From assembly GCA_031555145.1 (NCBI GenBank), contig JAVBUR010000042.1, forward strand, positions 1-28,467: DNA of 28,467 nucleotides. The letters run 5' to 3'. The position numbers and the translations under genes were made by a program. Shown piece after piece: positions 14,952 through 23,343 of the stretch. Position 1 is the first letter of the stretch; the number at the start of each line of letters is the position of its first letter. Below the pieces are notes generated by a model. The model was not told where the DNA came from, searched no databases, and was given only the letters and a program-made list of their open reading frames with translations. The DNA comes from JAJDIA01 sp031555145 (GTDB taxonomy: Bacteria; Bacteroidota; Bacteroidia; Bacteroidales; Tannerellaceae).

Positions 14952-16958
14952 ATGACAAAACGTTTTAAACAAACCACCAAGAATGGCCTATTATATATAG
15001 GTATGGCCTGCATGATGTTACTGGCCGGCTGTGTTGAAAAAGACATTTATGAAGGGCCCGAAGAGAATGGTCCTACTAAAGAAGACTTCTTTGACTTCTC
15101 TACTACCGGTTTTTACACCTTGGATGTCAACTACGGGCTAAATGATTATTCGGTATTGTTCGAACTTTACACTTCGAATCCGATGACAACGACAGATGGC
15201 CTCTATACAAAAGCAGAGAACATCCGTCCGGTTTATCGTGCCGCAACTGATAAAGCAGGCAAGTTCAAGGGAGAAATCTCATTACCCGCCTATGTAAAAT
15301 CAGTCTATCTGTACTGCCACTACCTGGGAACAGTCAGATGTGCCGAATTAGCAATTAACGGCAGCACAATCAGCTTCGACCAAGATACGTACTTAGCTGG
15401 GCTGTCAACACGCAGTGGTGTAACAACACGCGCTACTACACCGCAGGGATATACCATTCCTGATGGCTACCTGACCCTGGGAAAGTGGGGTGTGCAAGGA
15501 AATGTGGACTATCTTGCCGATACTGAAAAATTACCGGGTGATTTCCTGTCACGCCTGAACAAGTCGATGGTCAAGGATGCTTCGAAAAAAAATAAAGATT
15601 TTGTAGCCGCCAATCCCAGTCCGGATATCAATATCACCCAACCGACCAAGTTAAGCACGGCAATCGTCAGCAGTGATGCCGCGCATGAAGTAACCGTTGG
15701 TTATTTCACCTATCCTACCGGACAGGTTCCCTCCAGCCCGGCCGAGATTAAGAACCCGATCATCATGTTTCCCGCTGTAGCCTCCTCCACGGGAAACGCA
15801 GACCCGGGCCATGAAGTAGCCATGAAATATTGGAACGGGACATCATTCGAAGATGAATTCCCGGCTGGTGTCAGCGTCAGCTTCTTTTTTATGGTTGGCG
15901 CGTTCGAGAAAAACGTCGGCGATATAAAAATCTATAGTGGCAAGGAACTCGAAGGAGTAAAAGATTTGGGTAAAAACGTAGATTACATTTTCTACTCCAA
16001 CAGTTCATTGAACCAGAAAATGACCTCTGCGGGTCAAACAGACGCCCAGCGTACCATCACGATGTATGACGATAAAAGCGGTCTGGCTGCCATCTGCTTT
16101 GAAGGCGACCTGAAAAAAGCATTCACAGTAGGCTCATGGGACTATGCAGATGTGATCATGGCAGTACGTCTCTCTGAAAGTGCAACAGACACCTCTTTCA
16201 GCAAACTTACCGATGAAAAGGGAGAGCCAACCAACGAAGAGAACTATTATGGCCTGTCGGGGACCATCGCCTTCGAAGATCTGTGGCCGAGTAAGGGTGA
16301 TTACGACATGAACGACATGGTGATCTACTACAATAGCACTGTTTATAAAGATGTAAACACCAATAAAGTGATCAAGACGGTAGACGAAATCTACGCTCAA
16401 CACTCTGGAGCTTCCTACGTCAACGGCTTTGGATACCAGTTCCACAAAATCAGTTCCAACGCCATAGCCAATGTAACAATAGCCACCGAAAGTGGTCTGA
16501 GTTCAGCTTTTATGGGCGGCAGTATGCTGGAACCGGGACAGGAACATCCGACCATCATCCTGTTCGATAATATGAATGAAGCTGCCAAGACATTGGCTTC
16601 TTTCACCGTAACAACAGAATTCTCCGGCAGTGGCGTCAATGAAATGGACGTGCTTCCTCCATACAACCCATTCCTCATCGCACAAACGACCAATGGACGC
16701 GGTCGGGAAGTACACCTCACCAACTATCCCCCCACGACACTGGCTGACAGAAGCCTGTTGGGCTCCAGCGACGACTTGTCGAATCCGAACATCGGTCTGT
16801 ACTACGTTTCAACGCAGAACTATCCGTTTGCTCTCTGCCTCGACAGTGAATTTTTTGCATGGCCGGAAGAAACAGTAAGTATAGACAAAGCCTATCCAGA
16901 CTTCACCAAATGGGTAGAATCCAAAGGCGCAAGCCACCCGGATTGGTATCGTAAATAA
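14952..16958 (+). CDS. LruC-domain lipoprotein
   Basis: From the ATG at 14952 the protein has 668 residues and a lipoprotein signal peptide ending LLAGC (lipid attachment at C27). The open frame extends upstream to 14673, but that part overlaps lptB, lacks signal-peptide character and would bury the lipobox, so I reject it. After the cysteine come acidic residues (VEKDIYEG), which may be a surface-export signal of the kind known in Bacteroidota. The C-terminal half has the LruC-type segment AFEDLWPSKGDYDMNDMVI at about residues 438-456, an Asp/Asn-rich stretch that may bind calcium. The middle part is beta-rich with no recognised enzyme motif. A terminator follows. Probably an exposed outer-membrane protein; its job is unknown. 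Confidence 0.85.
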   Translation: MTKRFKQTTKNGLLYIGMACMMLLAGCVEKDIYEGPEENGPTKEDFFDFSTTGFYTLDVNYGLNDYSVLFELYTSNPMTTTDGLYTKAENIRPVYRAATDKAGKFKGEISLPAYVKSVYLYCHYLGTVRCAELAINGSTISFDQDTYLAGLSTRSGVTTRATTPQGYTIPDGYLTLGKWGVQGNVDYLADTEKLPGDFLSRLNKSMVKDASKKNKDFVAANPSPDINITQPTKLSTAIVSSDAAHEVTVGYFTYPTGQVPSSPAEIKNPIIMFPAVASSTGNADPGHEVAMKYWNGTSFEDEFPAGVSVSFFFMVGAFEKNVGDIKIYSGKELEGVKDLGKNVDYIFYSNSSLNQKMTSAGQTDAQRTITMYDDKSGLAAICFEGDLKKAFTVGSWDYADVIMAVRLSESATDTSFSKLTDEKGEPTNEENYYGLSGTIAFEDLWPSKGDYDMNDMVIYYNSTVYKDVNTNKVIKTVDEIYAQHSGASYVNGFGYQFHKISSNAIANVTIATESGLSSAFMGGSMLEPGQEHPTIILFDNMNEAAKTLASFTVTTEFSGSGVNEMDVLPPYNPFLIAQTTNGRGREVHLTNYPPTTLADRSLLGSSDDLSNPNIGLYYVSTQNYPFALCLDSEFFAWPEETVSIDKAYPDFTKWVESKGASHPDWYRK

Positions 16959-16989
16959 TCGATCTACAATTATTATTACACCACACACT

Positions 16990-17026
16990 AAAAAGGCTGT
17001 ATCCACTGCGGATACGGCCTTTTTTA
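16990..17026 (+). terminator. Terminator after the LruC lipoprotein gene
   Basis: AAGGCTGTATCC, a 5-nt loop and GGATACGGCCTT form a 12-bp stem with one G-T pair, followed by TTTTTA and preceded by AAAA. Confidence 0.88.
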
Positions 17027-17080
17027 GCCAACAACGTCAGATATCCCGGGCTTTCGGTCACATTTTACCGACATTTCGCT

Positions 17081-17088
17081 TATCTTTG
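17081..17088 (+). promoter_or_regulatory. Bacteroidota -7 promoter core upstream of mlaE
   Basis: TATCTTTG matches TAnnTTTG and ends 36 bp before the mlaE ATG. The 13 bases TATCTTTGCACAC are identical to those in the tRNA promoter at 6427-6439. The -33 element is poor. Confidence 0.55.
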
Positions 17089-17124
17089 CACACCAGGTAT
17101 GCAACTTTACAGTAAAAAGAAAGC

Positions 17125-17871
17125 ATGAATAAATCGTTACACCAGTTAGGCGAATATGTTATGTTGATAGGCAAAAGCCTGTCTATTCCGCAAAAGTGGA
17201 GCATGTTCTTCAAACAGTTGATCAAGGAAATATACAAATTAGGGGTCGACTCACTTTGGATTGTGATCATCATCTCCGTCTTTATCGGTACGGTTATTGC
17301 CATTCAGATCTCCCTGAATATTCAATCACCGCTGATCCCCAAGTTCACCATCGGATACACCACGCGTGAAATCATTCTGCTGGAATTCTCTTCCTCCATT
17401 ATGTGTTTGATCCTGGCCGGTAAGGTTGGGAGTAATATTGCCTCGGAGATCGGCACCATGCGGGTGACCGAGCAGATAGACGCTATGGAGATCATGGGCG
17501 TCAACTCGGCCAACTTTCTGATCCTTCCCAAGATGGCAGGTTTGATGTTGTTTATCCCCGTACTGGTTATCTTCAGTATGTTTACCGGGATACTCGGCGG
17601 GGTAGCCGCCAGCCATTTAGCAGGAAACGGAATGACGCCTTCGTCATTTGAGTACGGGCTGCAATTCTACTTCAACTCGTTCTATATCACTTACTCCATC
17701 ATCAAAGGGGTCGTCTATGCATTTATTATCTCTTCGATTGCCTCCTACTTCGGCTACTTTGTCAAAGGGGGCGCGTTGGAAGTAGGGAAGGCCAGTACGA
17801 ATGCCGTGGTGATGAGCAGTATCATGATCCTGTTGGCCGACGTGATCTTAACCCACCTAATGTTGACATAA
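17125..17871 (+). CDS. mlaE: MlaE-family lipid ABC transporter permease
   Basis: MlaE is the inner-membrane permease of the Mla system, which moves phospholipids between the outer and inner membranes. The 248-residue protein has an amphipathic N-terminal region, about five or six membrane segments, and the strongly conserved core around SEIGTMRVTEQIDAMEIMGV (about residues 108-127), which forms the coupling region with the ATPase. Length is typical. The stop is separated by one base from the start of mlaF, so the two are translated as a unit. No MCE-domain (MlaD) gene follows; a DUF362 gene comes instead, so the substrate-binding partner must be elsewhere. Confidence 0.93.
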   Translation: MNKSLHQLGEYVMLIGKSLSIPQKWSMFFKQLIKEIYKLGVDSLWIVIIISVFIGTVIAIQISLNIQSPLIPKFTIGYTTREIILLEFSSSIMCLILAGKVGSNIASEIGTMRVTEQIDAMEIMGVNSANFLILPKMAGLMLFIPVLVIFSMFTGILGGVAASHLAGNGMTPSSFEYGLQFYFNSFYITYSIIKGVVYAFIISSIASYFGYFVKGGALEVGKASTNAVVMSSIMILLADVILTHLMLT

Positions 17872-17872
17872 G

Positions 17873-18643
17873 ATGGTAGAAGTAAAACATATCACCAAGT
17901 CGTTCGACGGACGTACCGTACTCAGCGATATCAGCGCCTTGTTTGAAAACGGGAAGACAAACCTTATCATCGGACGAAGCGGCTCGGGGAAAACCGTCCT
18001 GATGAAAAACATCATCGGCCTGATGTTTCCTGACTCAGGCAGTATCCTGTACGACGGACGCGACCTCACCTCCATGAATAAAAACGAACTGAGCCAGGTA
18101 CGCAAGGAAATGGGCATGCTTTTCCAGGGTTCGGCGCTGTTCGACAGTATGACGGTGCTTGAAAACGTGCTCTTCCCCCTGGAGATGTTCTCCGGCCAAT
18201 CGTCTACCGACCGTGTCAAGCGGGCACAATTCTGCCTCGATCGCGTTAACCTTTCCGATGCCGGACATCTCTATCCCTCTGAAATCAGCGGCGGGATGAT
18301 GAAGCGAGCGGCCATTGCCCGTGCCATTGCCCTCCAACCCAAATACCTCTTCTGCGACGAGCCTAACTCAGGCCTCGACCCGAAGACGGCCCTCTTGATC
18401 GACGAACTAATCCACGATATCACCATCGAATATCAAATGACAACCGTGATCAACACCCACGATATGAACTCGGTAATTAATATCGGCGACAACATCATCT
18501 TTATCAAGGAAGGGATCAAGGAATGGCAGGGTAATAAAGACGAAGTCATCACTTCCAAGAACAAAGCGCTGAACGACTTTATCTTCGCCTCCGATCTTTT
18601 CAAGAAGGTCAAGGAGATAGAACTCAACCAGCAGGAAGGTTAA
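17873..18643 (+). CDS. mlaF: MlaF-family lipid ABC transporter ATP-binding protein
   Basis: This is the ATPase partner of MlaE. The 256-residue protein has Walker A GRSGSGKT at 34-41, Q-loop MLFQGSALFDSMTV at about 82-95, signature SEISGGMMKR at 136-145, Walker B YLFCDEP at 158-164 with the unusual but Mla-typical NSGLDP after it, and the switch His in NTHDMNSV. SALFDSMTVLENV is diagnostic for the Mla/Ttg2A type of ATPase. It begins one base after the mlaE stop. The C-terminal 25 residues extend beyond the ATPase core. Confidence 0.94.
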   Translation: MVEVKHITKSFDGRTVLSDISALFENGKTNLIIGRSGSGKTVLMKNIIGLMFPDSGSILYDGRDLTSMNKNELSQVRKEMGMLFQGSALFDSMTVLENVLFPLEMFSGQSSTDRVKRAQFCLDRVNLSDAGHLYPSEISGGMMKRAAIARAIALQPKYLFCDEPNSGLDPKTALLIDELIHDITIEYQMTTVINTHDMNSVINIGDNIIFIKEGIKEWQGNKDEVITSKNKALNDFIFASDLFKKVKEIELNQQEG

Positions 18644-18696
18644 CCCCCCTCGCCTGCCGGTTATATCCTCCGAATGAAACGAAAAGCATTATACAT

Positions 18697-19824
18697 ATGA
18701 ATACCTCCAAAGTTTATTTCACTAACCTGCGTACGAATGCATCCAGCAACCTGCTCCAGAAAATGGAACGCGTCGTCAAACAGGCTGGTATCCAGCAAAT
18801 TAATTTCCAGAAACAGTTTACAGCCATTAAAATACACTTCGGTGAACCGGGCAACCTCGCCTATATCCGTCCGAACTACGTCGCCCGCCTGGCGACCTAT
18901 ATCCGTACACTCGGTGCCAAGCCCTTCCTAACCGACAGCAACACGCTCTACTCAGGCGGCCGCTCCAACGCCGTGGATCACCTGCAAAGCGCCATGGAGA
19001 ATGGCTTCAACCCCATCTCCGCCAAATGCGATGTGATCATTGCCGACGGACTGAAAGGGACTAACTACCGCGAAATTTCCATCGACGGACAATACTGCCC
19101 CGCGCCTAAGATCGGTGCTGCTGTGGCTGATGCCGACATCATCATCAGCATGAGCCACTTTAAAGGACACGAAATGACCGGTTTCGGTGGAGTATTGAAA
19201 AACCTCGGCATGGGTTGTGCCAGCGTAGCCGGCAAGATGGAGTTGCACTCTGCCTCACAGCCCTCTATGGATGAAGAAAACTGTATCGGTTGCAATATCT
19301 GCGTCAAGCATTGTGCCCACGATGCGATCCACCTCAACGGACAGCATAAAGCGGAGATCGATTATGATAAATGTGTCGGTTGTGGCCAATGTGTGGCCCT
19401 CTGCCAATACTCGGCTGCAGTGGTAAGTAATGACGAAAGCGCCGAACGCATCAACTACAAGATCGCCGAATATACAAAAGCCGTCCTGCAAGGTAAGCCG
19501 CATTTCCATATCAGCTTCATCATGAATGTCTCCCCGGAATGCGACTGCTGGAACCATAACGACGCTGCCATCGTGCCCGACCTCGGCATCGCCGCCTCTT
19601 TCGATCCGGTCGCCCTTGACCAAGCCTGTGCCGACCTCGTCATGCAAGCCCCTGCCCTACACGGCAACCGCATCACCGACGCTCATCCCCACGCCCACGA
19701 ACATGCCCATGAAGGCGAAGACAAATTTCACCTTATCCACCCCGACACCAACTGGAAGGCCGGATTGGAATATGCCGAAAAGATCGGCATCGGTACCCGT
19801 TCCTACGAACTAATAACAGTCTGA
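18697..19824 (+). CDS. DUF362 domain protein with two [4Fe-4S] ferredoxin motifs
   Basis: The 375-residue cytosolic protein has an N-terminal DUF362 region (KVYFTNLR to about residue 185), including IKIHFGEPGN and a second conserved patch around MSHFKGHEMTGFGGVLKNLGMGC. Two complete ferredoxin motifs follow: CIGCNICVKHC at about 192-202 and CVGCGQCVALC at about 224-234. Each has four cysteines and would hold a [4Fe-4S] cluster. Near the C-terminus a histidine-rich stretch (HPHAHEHAHEGEDKFHLIHP, about 330-350) stands out. The family is believed to be a redox protein of unknown substrate. It lies 53 bp after mlaF and may be cotranscribed, with a terminator downstream. Confidence 0.87.
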   Translation: MNTSKVYFTNLRTNASSNLLQKMERVVKQAGIQQINFQKQFTAIKIHFGEPGNLAYIRPNYVARLATYIRTLGAKPFLTDSNTLYSGGRSNAVDHLQSAMENGFNPISAKCDVIIADGLKGTNYREISIDGQYCPAPKIGAAVADADIIISMSHFKGHEMTGFGGVLKNLGMGCASVAGKMELHSASQPSMDEENCIGCNICVKHCAHDAIHLNGQHKAEIDYDKCVGCGQCVALCQYSAAVVSNDESAERINYKIAEYTKAVLQGKPHFHISFIMNVSPECDCWNHNDAAIVPDLGIAASFDPVALDQACADLVMQAPALHGNRITDAHPHAHEHAHEGEDKFHLIHPDTNWKAGLEYAEKIGIGTRSYELITV

Positions 19825-19881
19825 CGAACATTGCCTTCGTGTTGCCTATACCCCTACCCGGCGTATTATGAATCATAAAAA

Positions 19882-19922
19882 AAGCAGTAAAAACAAGGAA
19901 TTATCTCCTGTTTTTACTGCTT
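19882..19922. terminator. Bidirectional terminator between DUF362 gene and rng
   Basis: A stem of about 17 bp (AAGCAGTAAAAACA plus AGGA, one A bulged, against TCCTGTTTTTACTGCTT) has a 6-nt ATTATC loop. The minus strand then reads TTTTTTT, so it best ends rng transcription; on the plus strand it is followed by a weaker T-run. A 12-bp palindrome CGGAGCGCTCCG (19944-19955) and a GCCGA/TCGGC hairpin (19955-19968) lie between it and the rng stop. Confidence 0.8.
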
Positions 19923-19986
19923 AATTGTTTAGGTATGTACCACCGGAGCGCTCCGCCGACAAATCGGCCGTGCGAGTTGTTCCGGT

Positions 19987-21558
19987 TTACTTGATTTCTA
20001 CTTCTTCCTTCATGTCGAGTTCGTTCTTGTCGGTATCATAGAACCGGTATTCAAGGAAAGCGAGACTCTGGTTAGGAATGACTTTCAGCCCGTAGGAATA
20101 TTTTAGTTTCCAACGCAGGCTCAGGGGGAATAATCCCTTATTCACAAATGCCGCTACATACGGATGCAGGTGCAGGGTGAATTTCTTCACATGATGCTTA
20201 TTGACAAGGCAATCGATTTTGCCTTCCAGGCTATCCACAAACATGATGGATGGCTTGGCCGTTCCCGAGCCAAAGCAAGTGGGACAGGTTTCCGAAGTGT
20301 TGACATCCATCTCGGGACGTACACGTTGACGCGTGATCTGCATCAGTCCGAATTTGCTTAACGGCAGGATGTTGTGCTTGGCGCGGTCGTTCACCATCGC
20401 CTTGGTCATATGCTCGAACAGTTTCTGCTTGTGAACATTCTCCGCCATGTCAATAAAGTCGATCACAATGATACCCCCCAAGTCACGCAGGCGCAACTGG
20501 CGGGCGATCTCGTCGGCGGCTGCCGTATTGACATCAATGGCTGTCTTCTCCTGGGCATCGCTGCCCTTGGCCCGGTTGCCACTGTTGACGTCGATGACGT
20601 GCATGGCTTCCGTCCGTTCAATGATAAGATAAGCTCCACTCTTGTAAGTGACCGTACGTCCGAACAGCGATTTGACCTGCTTCGTAATGCCGAAATTGTC
20701 GAAGATGGGAAGGCCTCCCGTGTACTGTTGCACAATATCTTCGCGGCCGGGAGCAATCAGGCTGACGTAGTCGCGTATGTTGTTATATACATCTTTATCG
20801 TTTACGTGGATATTCTGGAAAGAAGGGTTGAATATATCACGCAACAGGGCGACCGTACGGGCGGTTTCTTCGTAAACGATGGAAGGTATTTTAGCCTTGG
20901 GCACTTTGGGAATACTGTCTTCCCATCGTTTCACTAATGTTTTCAGCTCATGATCAAGCTCGGCTACCCGTTTACCCTCGGCCGATGTGCGTACGATGAC
21001 ACTCATATTTTTCGGCTTGATACTTTGGATCAACTGACGCAGGCGGGCACGCTCTTCGTTTGATTTGAGTTTGGTGGAAACTGATACCTTATCAGCAAAG
21101 GGGATGAGGACGATATATCGTCCGGCAAACGAAAGCTCGGAAGTCAGTCGCGGCCCCTTGGTGGAGATAGGCTCTTTAGCAATCTGGACCAACACTTCCT
21201 GTCCTACCTTCAATACGTCGCTAATGCTTCCATTCTTATCTATTTCGGGCAAGATCTGTGTCTTGGCCAGAACGGGTGGTTTTTTTGCGTCGTCGAGAAG
21301 GTGCTTCAGGAACTTCTGCTGGGTGTTGAAATTCGGACCTAAGTCCTGGTAGTGAAGAAAAGCATCCTTTTTATATCCTACATCAATGAAAGCAGCGTTC
21401 AACCCGGGCATCAATTTTTTGACTTTACCGAGATAGATATCACCGACGGCGAACGAAACATTGCGGGCTTCTTTTTGCAGCTCCACAAGGCTCTTATCTT
21501 CCAATACGGCAATAGACACCTCACTGGGTTGTACATCTACTACTAATTCACTAATCAC
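19987..21558 (-). CDS. rng: Ribonuclease G/E family endoribonuclease
   Basis: RNase E/G enzymes cut single-stranded RNA and act in rRNA maturation and mRNA turnover. The 523-residue protein has a 5'-sensor/S1 region (SFAVGDIYLGKVKKLMPGLNAAFIDVG, about 35-61, carrying on after an insertion), the catalytic domain with D323 in IDVNSG and D367 in IVIDFIDM, and the zinc-link CPTC at 425-428. Length fits RNase G rather than full RNase E, and no C-terminal degradosome scaffold is present. The start is GTG at 21558, directly after an in-frame TAA on the minus strand; the next ATG is about 49 codons inside the S1 region, so GTG must be used. A perfect hairpin lies 46 bp upstream. Confidence 0.95.
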   Translation of the reverse strand: MISELVVDVQPSEVSIAVLEDKSLVELQKEARNVSFAVGDIYLGKVKKLMPGLNAAFIDVGYKKDAFLHYQDLGPNFNTQQKFLKHLLDDAKKPPVLAKTQILPEIDKNGSISDVLKVGQEVLVQIAKEPISTKGPRLTSELSFAGRYIVLIPFADKVSVSTKLKSNEERARLRQLIQSIKPKNMSVIVRTSAEGKRVAELDHELKTLVKRWEDSIPKVPKAKIPSIVYEETARTVALLRDIFNPSFQNIHVNDKDVYNNIRDYVSLIAPGREDIVQQYTGGLPIFDNFGITKQVKSLFGRTVTYKSGAYLIIERTEAMHVIDVNSGNRAKGSDAQEKTAIDVNTAAADEIARQLRLRDLGGIIVIDFIDMAENVHKQKLFEHMTKAMVNDRAKHNILPLSKFGLMQITRQRVRPEMDVNTSETCPTCFGSGTAKPSIMFVDSLEGKIDCLVNKHHVKKFTLHLHPYVAAFVNKGLFPLSLRWKLKYSYGLKVIPNQSLAFLEYRFYDTDKNELDMKEEVEIK

Positions 21559-21603
21559 TTAGGTATTCAGGGTTTGCTTGTTGTATGACCTTCTTTAATA
21601 CAC

Positions 21604-21644
21604 AAAGAACAAACTTAAAAGGTCACTTATTAAGTTTGTTCTTT
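21604..21644 (-). promoter_or_regulatory. Perfect 15-bp hairpin in the rng leader
   Basis: AAAGAACAAACTTAA (21604-21618) and its exact complement (21630-21644) enclose an 11-nt loop. It lies between the 29-residue peptide gene and the rng GTG, ending 45 bp before that start. There is no proper T-tract after it, so it may be a processing site or regulatory structure rather than a terminator. Confidence 0.75.
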
Positions 21645-21672
21645 CAGAGTTTATTTTGAAAATAGACTGAGT

Positions 21673-21762
21673 TTATTTCTTCTTATGTCTATTCTTCTTC
21701 AATCTCTTCTTACGCTTGTGCGTAGCCATCTTGTGTCTCTTTCTTTTTTTTCCGCTGGGCAT
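21673..21762 (-). CDS. 29-residue AURKAIP1/COX24-domain ribosomal-type peptide
   Basis: Reading the minus strand from the ATG at 21760-21762 gives a 29-residue, extremely basic peptide: MPSGKKRKRHK, then MATHKRKKRLKKNRHKKK. About two thirds of the residues are Lys, Arg or His. This matches the short Bacteroidota proteins annotated with the AURKAIP1/COX24 domain, related to mitochondrial mS38 and mycobacterial bS22, and so is likely a small ribosomal protein. It lies 30 bp downstream of the HU-type gene and upstream of rng on the same strand. It is too short for most gene finders but the composition and conserved context support it. Confidence 0.85.
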   Translation of the reverse strand: MPSGKKRKRHKMATHKRKKRLKKNRHKKK

Positions 21763-21792
21763 CGCTTTAGATTTTTAAATTATACTTCTATT

Positions 21793-22077
21793 TTATTCTT
21801 TAACTTCTTTTACCTCGTTCAGGAATGTCTTTGCCGGCTTGAAAGACGGGATACTGTGCTCCGGAATGATGATCGTTGTGTTCTTCGAAATGTTACGAGC
21901 GGTCTTCTGTGCTCTTTTCTTCACGATGAAACTGCCGAAGCCTCTGAGATATACATTATCTCCCTGAGACAACGAGTCCTTCACGATTTCCATGAAAGAT
22001 TCCACGCTCGCAAGGACAGTACTCTTATCGATACCGGTGCTTTTCGAGATCTCACTTACAATGTCTGCTTTAGTCAT
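21793..22077 (-). CDS. HU/IHF family DNA-binding protein
   Basis: This is a small nucleoid protein that bends DNA as a dimer. The 94-residue product shows the N-terminal helices (MTKADIVSEISKSTGIDKSTVLASVESFMEIV), the turn GDNVYLRGFGSF at about residues 40-51, and the flexible beta arm region with KKRAQKTARNI and IPEHSIPSFKPAKTFL, whose prolines intercalate into DNA in this family. It falls between HU and IHF in character, so no symbol is given. A good promoter core lies 43 bp upstream on the minus strand, suggesting this gene starts the HU - small peptide - rng transcript. Confidence 0.95.
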   Translation of the reverse strand: MTKADIVSEISKSTGIDKSTVLASVESFMEIVKDSLSQGDNVYLRGFGSFIVKKRAQKTARNISKNTTIIIPEHSIPSFKPAKTFLNEVKEVKE

Positions 22078-22120
22078 ATCTGTAATTTTAATTGATTAGA
22101 CGATATAATTTTTTGGACTG

Positions 22121-22128
22121 CAAATATA
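22121..22128 (-). promoter_or_regulatory. Bacteroidota -7 promoter core upstream of the HU-type gene
   Basis: On the minus strand TATATTTG matches TAnnTTTG exactly. TTTC at 22146-22149 is the nearest -33 candidate (17-bp spacer). It lies 43 bp upstream of the ATG. Confidence 0.55.
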
Positions 22129-22205
22129 TAGCTTTTTATTTGAGAGAAAAAGTATTGCCACTCATTTTTTGTGAAAAAGATTTTTTAGGTCTCAGATTAT
22201 CTCTG

Positions 22206-22213
22206 TACGTTTG
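22206..22213 (+). promoter_or_regulatory. Bacteroidota -7 promoter core upstream of mutY
   Basis: TACGTTTG matches TAnnTTTG, with a TTTA at 22184-22187 as near -33 element (18-bp spacer). The core is 47 bp upstream of the mutY ATG. Confidence 0.5.
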
Positions 22214-22260
22214 CAAACAAAAACAGCGCTTCCGCTCTCGGAAAGCACAAGGACATTACG

Positions 22261-23343
22261 ATGACGTATACAACAAACGACTTACCTATCCATCCCACCC
22301 TGATCCGCTGGTACATACAACACAAGCGGGATCTACCCTGGCGCGCAAGCAAAGACCCTTATATCATCTGGATTTCAGAGATCATTCTGCAGCAAACGCG
22401 TGTAGCACAGGGACTGGACTATTTTCTGCGTTTCACTGAACGCTTCCCCGACGTCCGGTCACTGGCCGAGGCTGATGAGGCCGACGTACTGAAACTCTGG
22501 CAGGGGTTGGGCTACTACAGCCGCGCCCGCAATCTCCAGGCAGCAGCCCGTGATATCATGACACGGTTCAACGGCCGCTTCCCTTCCGATTATAAGGATA
22601 TCCTTTCACTAAAAGGAATTGGCGAATATACAGCAGCAGCCATTGTGTCGTTTGTAGAAGACCAGCCCTATCCGGTAGTCGACGGCAATGTCTATCGCGT
22701 ACTGTCGCGTCTCTTCGCCATAGATACCCCAATTGATTCCACCCAAGGTAAAAAATTGTTCTACCAACTGGCAGGCGAAGTAATGAACAAACGACAACCA
22801 GGGATATACAACCAGGCCATAATGGAGTTCGGCGCCCTGCAATGCATCCCACAACAACCGGACTGTGCCGCCTGTCCGCTGCAAGCCGGCTGCATGGCTT
22901 ATGCCACCGGCCATGTGACCGCTTATCCGGTCAAACAACACAAAACAAAGACGCGCAACCGCTACTTCCATTATCTATACATTATATATAAAGGCCAGAC
23001 CTGGCTCAACCGCCGTTCGGGAAAGGACATCTGGACAGGGTTGTATGAATTTCCGCTGATTGAAACGACCGGTCCGATGGACTTTGCCGGATTACAAGAA
23101 ACTGACGCCTTCCGCAAGCTGTTGGCCGGAGCCGGCGACCTGCACATCAGTCCTCTCACGAAAGAGGTGAAACACGTTCTTTCGCACCAAGTACTGTATG
23201 CTCGCTTCTACCGGATCGAGATCGACCGCATTCCTCCCGGCCTGGATCATTTTACGGCCATCAGTCAGGCAGCGTTGGCCTCGTATCCCGTGCCCGTTTT
23301 GATCCACCATGTGCTGGATAATTATAGTACAGCTACAGTATAG
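22261..23343 (+). CDS. mutY: A/G-specific adenine glycosylase MutY
   Basis: MutY removes adenine mispaired with 8-oxoguanine, the last guard against G-to-T mutations. The 360-residue protein has catalytic E40 (WISEIILQQTRV), the helix-hairpin-helix segment SLKGIGEYTAAAI at about 116-128, the catalytic Asp141 (VVDGNVYRVLSR) and a complete [4Fe-4S] site C195-x6-C202-x2-C205-x5-C211. The C-terminal third is the NUDIX-like 8-oxoG recognition domain (from about residue 230; DIWTGLYEFPL). Length is normal. It is divergent from the HU - rng unit. An 11-bp period tandem repeat lies on its stop codon. Confidence 0.96.
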   Translation: MTYTTNDLPIHPTLIRWYIQHKRDLPWRASKDPYIIWISEIILQQTRVAQGLDYFLRFTERFPDVRSLAEADEADVLKLWQGLGYYSRARNLQAAARDIMTRFNGRFPSDYKDILSLKGIGEYTAAAIVSFVEDQPYPVVDGNVYRVLSRLFAIDTPIDSTQGKKLFYQLAGEVMNKRQPGIYNQAIMEFGALQCIPQQPDCAACPLQAGCMAYATGHVTAYPVKQHKTKTRNRYFHYLYIIYKGQTWLNRRSGKDIWTGLYEFPLIETTGPMDFAGLQETDAFRKLLAGAGDLHISPLTKEVKHVLSHQVLYARFYRIEIDRIPPGLDHFTAISQAALASYPVPVLIHHVLDNYSTATV

